Shown here one piece after another: positions 1 through 11,317 of a DNA stretch of 64,000 nucleotides (position 1 is the first letter of the stretch; each line of letters begins with the position of its first letter). The notes beneath the pieces were generated by a model that made no database searches, was not told the origin of the DNA, and saw nothing but the letters and a program-made list of their open reading frames with translations. The stretch comes from Karalla daura (taxonomy: Eukaryota; Chordata; Actinopteri; Chaetodontiformes; Leiognathidae), in assembly GCA_029224185.1 (NCBI GenBank), contig CM055193.1:8654359-8718358 (forward strand), written 5' to 3'. A program made the position numbers and the translations under genes.

Positions 1-389
1 AGCACTCCTGCATCCGCGCCAATGTCCTGCGAAAATAGGATGGAAACCTTCCCCTGAACATTTGCACCATCACCAGCTGCGATCCTCCCGTTCTCACACA
101 CACATTTTCCGTTAATAACTCTGCCTCAATCCTGAGTAAGATAGATTTACCTGAAGTGAAAAAAAAAAAAAGCCCCAATACGTTATTGCTTTCCCAATAA
201 CTGTACAGAACTCGCGGGCCGTTGGGAGCCGACGGCCCGAAAACAACACCAAATATAAATTTATTCTAATCAGTGGATTGCGTATGGGGGCGTCCATCCA
301 AAACATAACTCAAACTCTGTGTTATTGCCTGGAGACCTCTTGACATGACGTCGGCCCCTCCATCCACCCACCCACCCACCCACCCGCAC

Positions 390-475
<86 letters not shown>

Positions 476-3400
476 AAAGCTGAGGAGGTAATGATGTCAG
501 TGCTGGGTGCGAACGGGCCTGGTAGTGAAAAACACGATGAATCCAGAGTTTTTCTGGCAGAACAGGACTAGAGAATATTCAGTTAAAAGAGATCCGTGAC
601 GCTGTTTTTCCACTTATTGGTGACCTGGTACATGTCATGTAGCATAAGTGCTGCACCAGACCCCATTGTCAGGAATTATCCTTTGAAACGCCTCGTCCCG
701 TCAATTGATCATTTCCTGGTCGACCGTGTGCGCGCTCGTACAAACAAATCAGTCCTAATCATCGTTCCCCTCACCCCACATGCTCCCCAGCAGCTGCAGC
801 ACACGCTGTCCCTCGGCTGCAAGTCGCTTTGGATGAAAGCGCCCGCCAAATGAGTCGAGGTCATGTAATGTTGACGAAAACTCAAACTCTGGAATTACTG
901 CATTTCTTGGGGCAGGAGTTAAAGCAAGGAAACAGATAAGTCATCTTCAGAACGTATTTACTTAAATTAACCGTGTGTATCTGGCGCCAACATAAAGAGT
1001 GGTTCACGTGGACCTCTAGGAGGAGATCCACGTGGATCTCTGCTCAATACTCGTCTCTAGGTCAAATATGAAAAACTAATTTGTTGCGGCGGTATAGCAA
1101 CAAACAAGTTACCTTTATATTAAAAGACAAATAAATTATTTTCTTTCTTCATTTTAGCCATTTTCTGCTACTGCCTATTCAAGAATGCATAAGGCAAAAG
1201 AAGTGCACTCTGCACAGGTCACCAGTCCAGAGCAGAGCACAGACACAGCATTCACTCTCCCAATTATGGGTAATTTAGAGTCTCAGGTTACCTGCAAATG
1301 CATGTGCTGAGGAAAAAGTGCAAACCACAAATCTACTGTCTAGCCTTCCACCTTTTATTCCAAGATCAAATGTCAGTTCTGCAAAACCCACAGTACTTAT
1401 GTTCAATTTATAAGATATGTTCTCCTGAAGCATCCTGCTTGAGGAGACCGTTTTGTCAGATCTGGTATGAGCGTGACAGGATGATAGGTTTTACCTGCTG
1501 AACAGGTCGTCCCACTTGAGAGCGTCCAGCTCCTGGTACTCGGACTTCTCCAGCAGGCAGTCACACAGAGTGGGGTTTATGGTCACGTAGCTGTTAAACA
1601 GAGAGGGTTTCAGAGGGTTAAAAGAGCTCCGCAACTTATTAAGCTACACTACATTTAGCTTCTTTGTTAATGTTCGTTACGAATGTTCATTACCAAAAAA
1701 GGAAATGAAACACAGGGATGTCTGTTCAAATGTCAGCCATTTGGCCCATAATCACCGTATCACATGGCATGGCATCATCTCTTTGTTTGTCTTTACAAAA
1801 TAAACTGAGTGTCAAACTGAGCTCTGCGGCCACCACGTTGTTCGATCACCGAGGCAAATCTACTCACTTCTTGTTATTTTCATCCACCAGCTCGTTATTC
1901 TTCACATACTCTGTGACGATGTTTCTCACTTCAGCGGGTTGCAGTATTGTTCCTTTCCTGTAGAGGCAACAAAACACGTGACCACATTAGCACGAGTACG
2001 ATCCTACAGACACAGCTTGGAGTAGAATAACCTTTGATTTATCCTTCTAAATTAAAACCTTAGAAAAGACAGTCTTCAAATCAGTAAATAAGCAGGTTAG
2101 AAGAACAGAACAAAATCTGAATACATTCTGGTTGAGCACACTGTCAGGACGGGCAGTTTCATGCATGTAACATGAACAGCGTGACATGTAAAACACTGCA
2201 GGAGTGACAACTTAATGAATGTTTGCACAGAAACAAAAATGAACGAGGCTTCCTACAATGTCACTCATATCAACACTCGAGGATTTGTCAAGTGAAAGGA
2301 GATCTTTCCTCCACGGAAATGATGTGCTTCTATCACCAACTGGTGGACGTTATTGTCCCCAAGAGGGAAATTCAGCATCCAGATATTTGTACATGCATTT
2401 ATAGTGATAAGTGATCTATTTAATTTGGCCCGGACGTGAGGGAACGAAATTTCTGCTGGAATGTGGCTTTTTTCAGCCCTTTCCTGTGACCAAATGGGAG
2501 AGTTTAAAAATGAGCTTTGTTGGTATAATGTCATCCCACATTAGTTTTTGAAGCATACGAGCCGTGTGTAATACAGAGAAAACATGCTGGACAGGATAGG
2601 GATAATATAGATAAGATATATAGTAGACGATAGATAAGTGGGTGCTCCTTTGGTTTGTGGATGTGCTGGAATAAAGCATGAGGATGATGACACGACTGTT
2701 CTTCGGTGTGAGGGAGATTTATTTCTTCACTACTGTGACCTCAAAAATCTGCACAACAGGCATCTCTACAAGGAAGGTATTCAGATTTGACAAAAGCTGG
2801 GTTCTTGACTCAAATGGACCAGAAATTCAAACCAAATTGAAGCAATAAATGTCAGTTTCCCTCCACAACTGTCATGACATTATTAGGACTTTGTTCACCA
2901 AGACAAATAGTTGAAAAACAGCATTATACCGTTTTTGGAAAATGTTGATGCCATTGAAAAAGCGCCTGTCAAACTTAAAACGGAAAATGAATAATGATGT
3001 ACGACACAATGTGTAAACTCTGCAGTCCACAATGAGAAAGTGAGACCTCTGAGACCTCAACTATTCGCAGGGTTGAAATTAAACACAATGTTTGTGTGTA
3101 TAGCACGTAGAAAGGAAAAGGAAGTGAGGGATTTAGGGGTAGAGGGATAGATAGGGAGCCTCACTGGTCTGTGCGAGTTCCACTTTTGTTATGGCTCTGT
3201 GCACTGGTATCTTTTTATATTTTGCTTCGGCATCGTGGGATACTTCTGGCTCAGACATTTGACCATTACCTTTAAAACAGTTCTGTTGCCACGTTTTACT
3301 AAATTCCTCTAATGTTTGTTGCAAATCTGTCACTACAGAAAGCAAAGAAAAACAATTTGTGGTTGGAGCAGAGCACAACTACCTCTTTATTGGGAGGTCA

Positions 3401-3523
3401 TAGGAGGATCCAGCTCTCCTGGACCTGGAGCCCACTCAATATCACGTCCAAGTTAACAGGAAACTCGTACCATCTTATTGACTGACACACACACACACAC
3501 GCACACTGACACACACACACACT

Positions 3524-3602
<79 letters not shown>

Positions 3603-6600
3603 ACACACAAAAAGCACACACACCTCTTTTTTGCATCCAGAAAGAGAGGCTCCAGCCGAGTGGACACTGAATACAGAGTTGTGATCTCAGGGGGATGGTA
3701 CGCAGGCTCTCCTTCCCCTCCATCCTGTCCTGGAGCCGCTTCCACACCAGAGTCCTCGGGAACGACGAAGGAGCGCAGCCTGTGAAGCGCGGTGTCATAA
3801 AGGGGACAAGCACAGGGCAGGTCAGCGTTGATGTGGGTGGGCTGTGGCTGGGGTCTGAACCTCGGCCAAGAACCTTCTATAGGTTTGCGACATTTGCATC
3901 TCACCCTTGGTTTTTCCAGTCCACCTCCACAATACTCTCCACACCCTTTGTCAGCTCTTTCATTCGTATGAGATTGGGCTGCTGCTGCTGCATGGCCTGA
4001 AGAAACTTGGACAACTGTCGAGTGAAAGAGGAGATAAATGTTCACTTGTGGGATTGAAAGTTGACCTTAAGGTTTATTTGTGTGAAAAGTCACATTCCAG
4101 ACATCTAATATACCTTTTTATAGCTGGATTTCTTTAGATCAAGTTGCTTTCCACTCGGGCTGAAAAAAAATACATTAAAGGAGAACATAAAATAAAAATA
4201 TTGGACTGGATCACTGCTCAACAGTTCTTAAAAGATGAGCTGTACTTTACCAGCAGGACATCATGTGTTTGCCCAGAAATGTACTGGTCAGCAGAGGGAG
4301 CTCTGACTTCTTCACCTTACACTTGAGAGCATGGAGAAAACACTGCAACAGCAGGGCGTCCATTGTCTCTGTGAAATCAGGGTTTGTGCCAGGTCACATC
4401 CTCTCCTCGCTCCGAACATTCTGGCTATTTGCCACTTCAGAAAATCTTATTCTCCAGTTGTATCAACAAAACACAACCACACGGTGGCAAAGATATCCCA
4501 GCAAAGCCCTGTAGCTTAGTGGAGAGTCAATTTGATCTCAGGCCAGGATTGTGGTACTTCTGAGTCTTGTTAAAAGGCTTCTTCGCTTAAAATGTGACGG
4601 CAAATACTTTAATGCCACTAACAGAACTTGAATACCTTTAACTTAGAAACTAGTAATTTTACAGATATGCTCATAAATACACACCCCTTTGGCAGAGTCA
4701 GTGAGTTTCTGAGCTCTTGAGACAGCCCTGCACACCGTCCAGGACTGCACTGACTTTGTTGGATTCTGAGCCGTGGGGGAAGCAAAAACACTGCTGCAGG
4801 AGCTGTGAGAAAAGGTGGCTTCACTTTATAAATCAGGAAATGATATAAAAAGATATGTAAAAAATGTTAAATGCCAAAAAGCTGAGGTTAAAGTCCAAAA
4901 ACAAAAGGGAAAATTTGGGGTTCTGTTGATACAAGTCAATGCAAACACAGAAAGAGGGAAAAACCTTACAAATATGAACAAAAATGGCCCGTAAACTGCA
5001 GGAATGTGCAGAGATGAGAAACTGAACTTTTCTGCCAGAGGGACGTGCAGCCATGAGCACTACTCTTACTGGGTGTGTATGTGTGATTGTGATACCTTGT
5101 GGCATTTTCTGCTCATCCTTGCTTGCCCCATCATCAACACTACCCACTTCATTCTTCTTCTCCTCTGGCTCTGCCAGACTCAGCTCCTCAACACCTGAGC
5201 AGGCTCGCTCTGTAGTCATTTCACTTGCACTCTGCTGCTCCTCTGCCTCCTGCTCCTCGCACTTCTCAACCCCTTCCTTTCCTTCAGCATCATCTTCACT
5301 TTCTTCTCCATTTATGTCTTCACCCTCTGTCTCTGGTAAGGATGGAGGGACTGATTTGTCTCCAAAAGCCCTTAAAAGTGGATAAAAGCCATTTCAGCAT
5401 CAAAGGGAATGTTTTTATGCCTTTTCATCAAACTGGGAGACAGGTGAGAAGATAGATGGACAGCACCTACAGGCTTAGCTTGACACAAAGAATGAACATA
5501 ATTACCTCCAGCCCTGCCAGGGCAATAAATCACATGTTATTGTTGGATGATGGCTGTCTTTGACTTAATAAACTAGCACACTATTCATACTTAATGTAAC
5601 ATTAAATTGTCTGGATGTCCAGAACAAGAATTTAATATTTTCCTATATCATGTCTATTTGAGGTTAAACAATGTTGGAGGTCTCCTGTAGCTTTTATCTT
5701 GGGGTTATCTGCTGCTCTTAGTCTAAACGTTTCAAGTTTAAAAAATGGAGGCGACAACCAAAGAGTGAACGCTATATTAACACTTAAGTGTTCATTCCTT
5801 CACCATTACACAGAACTGGAATTTGCTGAAAGGTAACAGCCACTCACCAGAGATTATCCATGTATGTGTGGAGAACACACACTCCTCTCCCTTTCATACC
5901 CGAACTCAGCATCTCTCCGGTGGACACTGCGGCAGTGCCGACAGCTACAGGAGCCCTGTGTTCGACCAGAGGAGCACGGTCACACAGCATTCAGGTCTGA
6001 GATGTCAGGGGTCATGTCAGGGGTCTCCTCAGGACTGTTCACGCAACCCACCTGTTCCTCACGACTGTCACAGCACAGCAGTCGCCCGGTTTCACATGTG
6101 GAAGGCCACCTGAAGGCAGCACCACGCCTGGTAGCATCAGATCTGAGGAAAAACATACTTCTTACTTAATACAAATCTTAAAGCGCAGTAGAGAATATCT
6201 GTCCAGGTCTGAATCTTAAAAAACAAAGCATACCTGCCCCTCCAATTAACTTCTGAAGCACTGGAGCCCATGTCCTGAACGCTGGCAGAAGTGCAGGGTA
6301 GCGCCACAGTGTATACACTGGAAAGAAACAGCTTAGTTAAGCCATTCTATCCACCGAGTCCTTTCTTTTATATAATAAACCATCTTTTTACCTGTAGGGT
6401 AAAGTCGCTTCTCAAGTTCAAAGAATAGTGGGTTTTTGTGAAGGACATACAGTGTCACAGCATCTCCCTTATGTGCATAAATTTTCACCACATTTAGTTC
6501 CTCTTTGTTGGGCACCAGTTCAGACAGCTCATCAGGAGTCAGCGAAGGGAAAGATGCAGCTATATCCGCTTTGAGCTTTCTCCTGTGGAAAAGAATAAGA

Positions 6601-7257
6601 CACATGAGTAACAAGTGCAGTTTAAGATACAGAACATACGTAACGTTTGCATTTTCTTTCAATATGCTCCATGCTACAACTGCTGACTTCAGAAATAATC
6701 ACAGTATATAGCCTAATGTGCATTTTTTCCTTGCTTTGTTAATTGTATTTTTTAAATCATATAGTTTAGGACTAGACAGTGATGGATAGACACCGTCTTG
6801 TTGCAGACATTGCAGATAATGACACCACGATGCAACTCAACAACATTATTACCCACAACATTTAATATTCACAACAAAAGTGAATAAAAGTAGCTTGTGA
6901 TGTCAAATATGAAAGAAATGCTTGCACTAAAATATAGATTTGTCCAAAATCTCCACATTTTATTTAATGAATATAAAACATTGCCCCAGATAATCATCGT
7001 TGAGCTGTCAAGATTGATTTTGGTACAAATTAAAAGGTACATCTCAACAACAGATTTACTGCTGACGAACGAACATGTGACTCAATAAAGGGTCATGTGT
7101 AACTGATAATGCCAATAAACTGCGACGCAAATGTAACAAAATAGACAGGTAGGAATAAAAGAAACTGATACTCGGAAAAGTCTGTAAGCAGCAGAAATCA
7201 CCTGTCAGATCCTTTGATTGCGGTGTTTGATTTAACACGAAACGCTCTGGAAAACAT
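1..7257 (-). CDS. eif2d: Eukaryotic translation initiation factor 2D, 5' part (12 full coding exons plus start of 13th)
   Basis: eIF2D (formerly ligatin) is a cytoplasmic factor that places tRNA in the ribosomal P site without GTP and helps recycle 40S subunits. Coding exons in transcript order: 7202-7257, 6392-6582, 6234-6317, 6052-6142, 5848-5955, 5096-5370, 4251-4368, 4114-4159, 3905-4014, 3624-3779, 1868-1957, 1495-1590, 1-26 (cut by the window edge). All junctions are GT-AG and in phase, giving about 482 codons; the human protein has 584 residues, so roughly the last 100 (the SUI1 domain) lie off the left side. The start MFSRAFRVKSNTAIKGSDR matches the human N-terminus. Exons 1-5 encode the PUA-type RNA-binding part, exon 6 a poorly conserved acidic linker (about residues 177-268, rich in E, D and Q), exons 7-10 the winged-helix part (LLLQCFLHALKCKVKK), and exons 11-13 the start of the SWIB/MDM2-like part. 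No in-frame stop or frameshift was seen. Identity is secure; paralogue status is not determined. Confidence 0.95.
27..1494. other. eif2d intron 12 (gene-free stretch)
   Basis: This 1.47-kb intron holds the (AC)n tract at 392-471 with its CCCA-rich lead-in, a partial copy of the interspersed ACATGCATG family at about 1195-1300, and otherwise unique sequence. The 85-residue plus-strand ORF at 596-853 has no recognisable domain and is taken as chance. Confidence 0.7.
363..471. repeat. (CCCA)n followed by (AC)40 microsatellite
   Basis: A short CCCA-type tract (about 363-384) runs into an uninterrupted AC dinucleotide repeat (392-471) inside eif2d intron 12. The long CV-repeat ORFs on the minus strand here are translations of this tract. 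Confidence 0.95.
1958..3623. other. eif2d intron 10 (gene-free stretch)
   Basis: This 1.67-kb intron separates coding exons 10 and 11. Its first 140 bases in transcript direction are GT microsatellite; the rest is unique AT-rich sequence. I see no exon, RNA gene or transposon in it. Confidence 0.7.
3485..3623. repeat. Interrupted (AC)n microsatellite abutting an eif2d splice donor
   Basis: AC repeat broken by TGAC and GC units, with an uninterrupted core across 3541-3600. On the transcribed strand it is (GT)n and begins at the first intron base after coding exon 10 (donor GAG|gtgtgtgtgc at 3623/3624). Confidence 0.95.
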
Positions 7258-7867
7258 CTTCCCCGCCAGATAAACAGCCCCTGCGATTCATTCACTGTGT
7301 CCCCGTCTCTGATAATCTACCTGAAGTCATTATACCGGCACATGAATTTACAAGTCCCTACAGTGTCTCAAAAACCTCATATAAGTCTTCCAATTGCCTA
7401 TATAGAGCAGCTGTCCCTTGCTGCATCTGATGGTCCGGCAAATATTTACGTCCGATGGGAAACAGCACGGAGCAGCGCAATAGTTCCGAGAGACGAGGGA
7501 GGCACATGAACTGCGCCTCAACTGTAAATTGAGTGGAAAATAAATGAATTTAGTTAATTGCCGTAAAAATTGCTTCTCTTTCAGCGGGAATGTTTCAAAC
7601 TGACTTATATAGAAATTGACCCAATTTGTTTAGGTAACTGAGTTAAGTACTATTCAGGCACATAGTGTTTTTCACTTAACAGGAGCTCTCATTATCCTTC
7701 ATTATCCATCCCATTATCCAATTTATTATCATAATTTATCATAATTTAGAATTTGATTTGCTACATTCCTAATCGTCTGTGATAAATACTGTGTAACAGT
7801 CTTGACCAACCAGATTTAATAGTCCTTCAATTAGCTATACAGTCTTTGGTTTTGTACCTGCATCTAC

Positions 7868-8030
7868 TGAAATATATTTCCAGCACACATGGAGTGAAGG
7901 CAAGAAACACACTCTAGTGAAGTCAATAGTCCATTGCAAGGCTCACACATTCACCATTCACAGACTTTAAGTTGTCATAGGGGCAACTTAGAGTCTCCAA
8001 TTGACCTAAAACATGCATATTTTCAACCAA
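7868..8030. repeat. Interspersed repeat, ACATGCATG family
   Basis: Contains the family signature of a GGGGCAACTTAGAGTCTCC-like block followed by AACATGCAT. Copies also occur near 1195-1300, 15215-15400, 16385-16500, 18760-18900, three times in 31.0-34.0 kb, and at 38590-38760. The wording resembles a very common fish repeat whose formal family name I cannot assign from sequence alone. Confidence 0.6.
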
Positions 8031-8039
8031 CATCACTGT

Positions 8040-8190
8040 GTGGTTAGGAGTTTGCAGTTACCGTAGGGTTAGCAATAGGGTTGCCACGGGGACAGGTGGC
8101 AACACTAGTGAGCAGTTAGGATTAGGGTTTAGCAGTTAAGGCTATGGGTTAGCAGTCTAGATTAGGGGTTAGCAGTTAAAGTTAGGGTTA
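8040..8190. repeat. Degenerate TTAGGG-like minisatellite
   Basis: Repeats of roughly 19-22 bases built on GGTTAGCAGTTA and GTTAGGG, for example three successive units beginning TTAGCAGT between about 8130 and 8185. The units diverge from one another, so this is an old or decayed array rather than a true telomere tract. Confidence 0.7.
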
Positions 8191-8929
8191 TCATTGGCAT
8201 CAAACCAATGAATAATATTCTTGCTGCAGGGGTCACAAAGACACATTTAACTAACAGTAAATAAATTAGAAATCAAAGGGACAGACAGTTGAACTACAGG
8301 GAAATCTACATATGATGGACCATACCTGAAGCTTTGAAGGCCACATGTTGTATATTGTATATTTTTATTTTCACTTATTGGCTTGGCCACTCACCTATAT
8401 ACTAACATGGACGAAGAATAATTTATGATATATAGAACAGCTTTCACCACTGTCCTATTTCCCAGCACTGAGCTGCATGAACTTTCAAGAACCTCCCCAC
8501 CATTCTCATAATATCTCTGTGGGTCACGATTTACTGGTTCCAGTAGCTGAACTGCTTTCTCTGTCTGGTTTGTGCTAATTCTACAGTTGACTGTAGAATG
8601 TGTCTCGATTAAATCTTCAAGAGCACGGTGGATTATCCGTCTGGATAGCGAGACAGTGGTTGTAGTTTGTCAAATCAAATCATTTTTGCTTTGCTCATTC
8701 TCTGTGGTGTCTTGCTTTTCAGTAAAACTTCCTGGTTTGGTAGTTATGCCTCGTCAATGGCCATCAGCCAATCATAACTCAGGGTTTTTGGGCGGCAGCT
8801 GGGCCATAGCAGGGGTGATTTCACACATAGTTTGCTTCTGGATCTGAAAAGCAAAACCAATAAGAAAGCCTTGACCTGATTTTTTTTCTATAAAAGCCAG
8901 CAGGATCTGACTGGTTGCAAAAAGAAGGC

Positions 8930-9235
8930 CGATTGTATGTGAGCTTATGAGAAAATGACCCTCTCACTTGATTTATTCCTTCAGTAAACAGTTTCCTACT
9001 GAGGTTATGAGCTCAATTGCGAGTTAAAAGTCTTCATCAGTGCAGCATGATCTTCATTTTGTAAATTATGGTCCTAAAAAAAGTCTGATTGTGTAAGCTT
9101 ATGAATAAAATGACCTTACTTCACACTTGATTTATAACTTCAGCAAACTGTTTCCTAATGAGTTTATGAGCTCAACGGCCAGTTGCAAATCTTCTCCATA
9201 CAGCACGGTCTTCATTTTGTAAATTATGGTCCCAC
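8930..9235. repeat. Tandem duplication (about 150-bp units) covering the end of the unidentified exon
   Basis: Two adjacent copies share blocks such as TTCATTTTGTAAATTATGGTC (ending near 9075 and 9230), CACTTGATTTAT and TTATGAGCTCAA. The right copy is part of the open minus-strand exon ending at 9132; the left copy has in-frame stops in the same reading. Confidence 0.75.
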
Positions 9236-9833
9236 TTCTGGTAAAGTAGGCAATAAAAAAGGGTGTGTCCTTGAAACAAGTCACTTTCTTCTTGTGTCCT
9301 TTTATATCAACACAAGACAGAGGCTGATGCGTGAGTATTCTGCTCAGCTCCAAACAGGGACAAGAATAATTATGAAAAGCTCTCAGATAAATGGGATCAC
9401 CATGACTTTCAAAGACCTGTAACTTCAACAAGTTATTATGCCAGATTGCAGAATTACTGGTAACAGGGGAAATGAAAGCACCCATTTAGACAAAAATATT
9501 GAATTCATGCAATGTGGTGTGTAATGTGATTTGGCTTTTTTCAGTCCAAGATGAAATAGTACCGAAATGCCTGAGAAATGCCTGATTGCTCCACCCTTTG
9601 TTCCATATTAAGACACACACACACATGCACATACACACACAGATACACACAATGTACATATGCGATTGAGTGGGGTTCTTGAGCCTGGGTAAGGGGTTGT
9701 GGGCCTTTCTGTGTGGAGTGAAATCTCCCTCTTCTTACCCTCTCTGACAACTTGGTTCTGCACAATCAGCTGAGTGGCATCAGTTGTACCCCAACTGATG
9801 CACACAGTTTCCTGTGTGCACTCCACAAGACCC
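9132..9833 (-). CDS. Unidentified candidate gene, two possible exons
   Basis: I do not recognise this protein. The low-coordinate exon, after a plausible acceptor at 9417, is open for 94 codons (9416 to the stop at 9132-9134) and reads like real protein, with segments such as HGDPIYLRAFHNYSC and FKDTPFFIAYFTRSGTI; it is acidic-to-neutral with no signal peptide or clear membrane segment. A second open stretch, 9739-9833, lies between a good acceptor (ttccag) and a strong donor (gtaagaag) and encodes ETVCISWGTTDATQLIVQNQ. A third possible piece is near 10081-10145. The weak point is phase: the 9739-9833 exon ends in phase 1 while the 9416 acceptor needs phase 0, so they join only with a weaker donor (gttgtc) or another acceptor. 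It could be an unlisted gene, a decaying one, or chance. Confidence 0.35.
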
Positions 9834-10379
9834 CTGGAAGTAGACCATCAAAGAGAGAGCGTTTAGTAGTATAAAAAATAAAAACATCACAAAGCAAAGA
9901 CTACATTTCAGTATTAATGTATTACTGAGGGTATTTTTTCACCTTGGTGAGAAATATATAAATGAAAACAATTAAACCAATTACACTCCACTTAAAAAAT
10001 TACACTATGCATCAATATATCCCACCAGGTTTTAAAGCATATCACTCCACTTGGCATCTATAAGTTGCCTGGTTGTATTTATTAAGTACATATGTTGTGA
10101 ACCTGGGACTGTGTCCAGGAGGCTTCTCACTGTTTTGAGGAGTCTGCTTAGAGAACAGACAAAATAAGTGCAGGCTTGTGGGCAACGACCACAATGATTG
10201 TTTAGACTGCTGTGTGTTTACAATGCAAACAAAAACATGACATTGTGAATACAAGTGGTGGAAATTGTTTTTCTCTGCAGGATGGTTGGCCTCTGCATTA
10301 GAGATTCAGCAAGGTACTCAAAAACTTGGGTTGGCTCAAAATACAGCTGCTGCTCCTCTGAATCAAACAGAGCCTGCTT

Positions 10380-10500
10380 GTCCTTCTGTGACCCAGAGTA
10401 AGACCCAGGACACTCATTATATCTCTCAGCTGGTTTGGGAAGACTCTGGGATCCTCCCAGAGGAGTTGGTTGAAGTGGCGGCTGGGAGAGAGAAATGTAG
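10380..10500 (+). mobile_element. 3' tail fragment of an RTE/Rex3-like LINE
   Basis: The string ATCTCTCAGCTGGTTTGGGA followed by a GGATCCTCCCAGAGGAGTTGGTTGAAGTGGC-type continuation matches my recollection of the conserved C-terminal coding tail of fish RTE/Rex3 elements. Only this tail remains. The antisense ORF across it is not a gene. Confidence 0.6.
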
Positions 10501-10639
10501 AGAGAGACGCTTAATAAAAACAACCAGGTGGTTTGGAGCCATTTATTAATGCCTGGTGTAACTTATAAACACCTGGTTGTGTTTTTTTAATTGGTGTTTC
10601 GACAAAGGCTTTCCATACAAAAGCGGATGTTTTCCTGGT

Positions 10640-10790
10640 CACCCATATTAACCTCACCTCTCCTCGTTGTCAATCACTTATCCAGGTGCAGGTCGCAGCA
10701 GTTTCAGAAGGTCAGATGCTCCCTGTCCACTTCCACCAACTCCTCCCAAACCAGCTGAGTGATATAATCTCTCCAGTGTGTCCCCGGTAT
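10640..10790 (-). mobile_element. Second RTE/Rex3-like LINE tail, opposite orientation
   Basis: Read on the minus strand, the same tail occurs (ATTATATCACTCAGCTGGTT, then GAGTTGGTGGAAGTGG) and continues into CTGCTGCGACCTGCACCTGG and a terminal TAAGTGATTGACAACGAGG. The two tails therefore face each other about 200 bases apart. Confidence 0.55.
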
Positions 10791-10791
10791 G

Positions 10792-10825
10792 CCCCCCCCC
10801 CCCCCCCCCCCCCCCGCCCCCCCCC
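10792..10825. repeat. Poly-C tract
   Basis: 34 bases of C broken by a single G at 10816, about 0.5 kb upstream of the mapkapk2 start codon. It could be an assembly-sensitive homopolymer. Confidence 0.95.
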
Positions 10826-10978
10826 TACACACACGGACATGCCCAAACGGAGGGAGCAGCACCTCTACTGTGAGCTCCTCCTGGATGTTTGTGTCATGCA
10901 CCCTAACTTCACATTATAACCATAAATGTAAGTCCCCAAACAAAAACATGCCAAATTTACAATTTGGCAATTCTCTTT

Positions 10979-10980
<2 letters not shown>

Positions 10981-11043
<63 letters not shown>
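10981..11043. repeat. (AC)16 joined to (AT)n
   Basis: An AC repeat (10981-11012) passes directly into alternating AT (11013-11043), about 275 bases before the mapkapk2 start codon. Confidence 0.95.
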
Positions 11044-11048
<5 letters not shown>

Positions 11049-11317
11049 GTAGACACTTCTCCCCTCTTCGATAAAACTACACAGGATTAGTTTAGTTTGT
11101 TAATGGTGTATATGGGATGATTTCAATAAAGATTTACATGCTGTCACATGCATGCCACGTTGTGGATTCCGTGCTCCGGAGTTGAAAGAGTTGAGTCGAG
11201 CTGAAGGAGGATTTCCTGGCTCGGGGAGCAGCGCAGCTGCTCGGTGCTGGGATCCTGTCGGTCCAGCCGGACTGGGAGCGCACCTGTCCGACCGCGATTC
11301 TCACAGGTATCGCCAAC

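Larger units (their letters stand above)
7258..11317. other. Intergenic region between eif2d and mapkapk2
   Basis: The two genes are arranged head to head about 4 kb apart. The interval holds a copy of the interspersed ACATGCATG repeat (about 7868-8030), a GGTTAG-type minisatellite (8040-8190), a tandemly duplicated segment (about 8930-9235) overlapping an unidentified minus-strand exon, two opposed RTE-type LINE tails (10380-10500, 10640-10790), and poly-C, AC and AT tracts just upstream of mapkapk2. In human, DYRK3 lies between EIF2D and MAPKAPK2; no kinase-like ORF is visible here. The eif2d promoter region just right of 7257 shows no evident TATA box. Confidence 0.7.

Noticed and set aside
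266..470. Minus-strand ORFs made of Cys-Val repeats (also at 3398-4045, 16191-16562 and 52852-53232)
   Set aside because: They are translations of (AC)n/(GT)n microsatellites; where they extend into real coding sequence, it belongs to eif2d or ren exons already listed.
4690..4800. Possible extra eif2d exon on the minus strand, with LLQQCF-like reading
   Set aside because: It runs into an in-frame stop without a usable donor, and exon 6 (5096-5370) joins exon 7 (4251-4368) directly in phase with the conserved sequence.
8040..8190. True telomere sequence or chromosome end
   Set aside because: Units are degenerate and flanked by ordinary unique DNA and genes on both sides.
10218..10523. 101-codon minus-strand ORF
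   Set aside because: Most of it is antisense to the RTE/Rex3-like LINE tail at 10380-10500.
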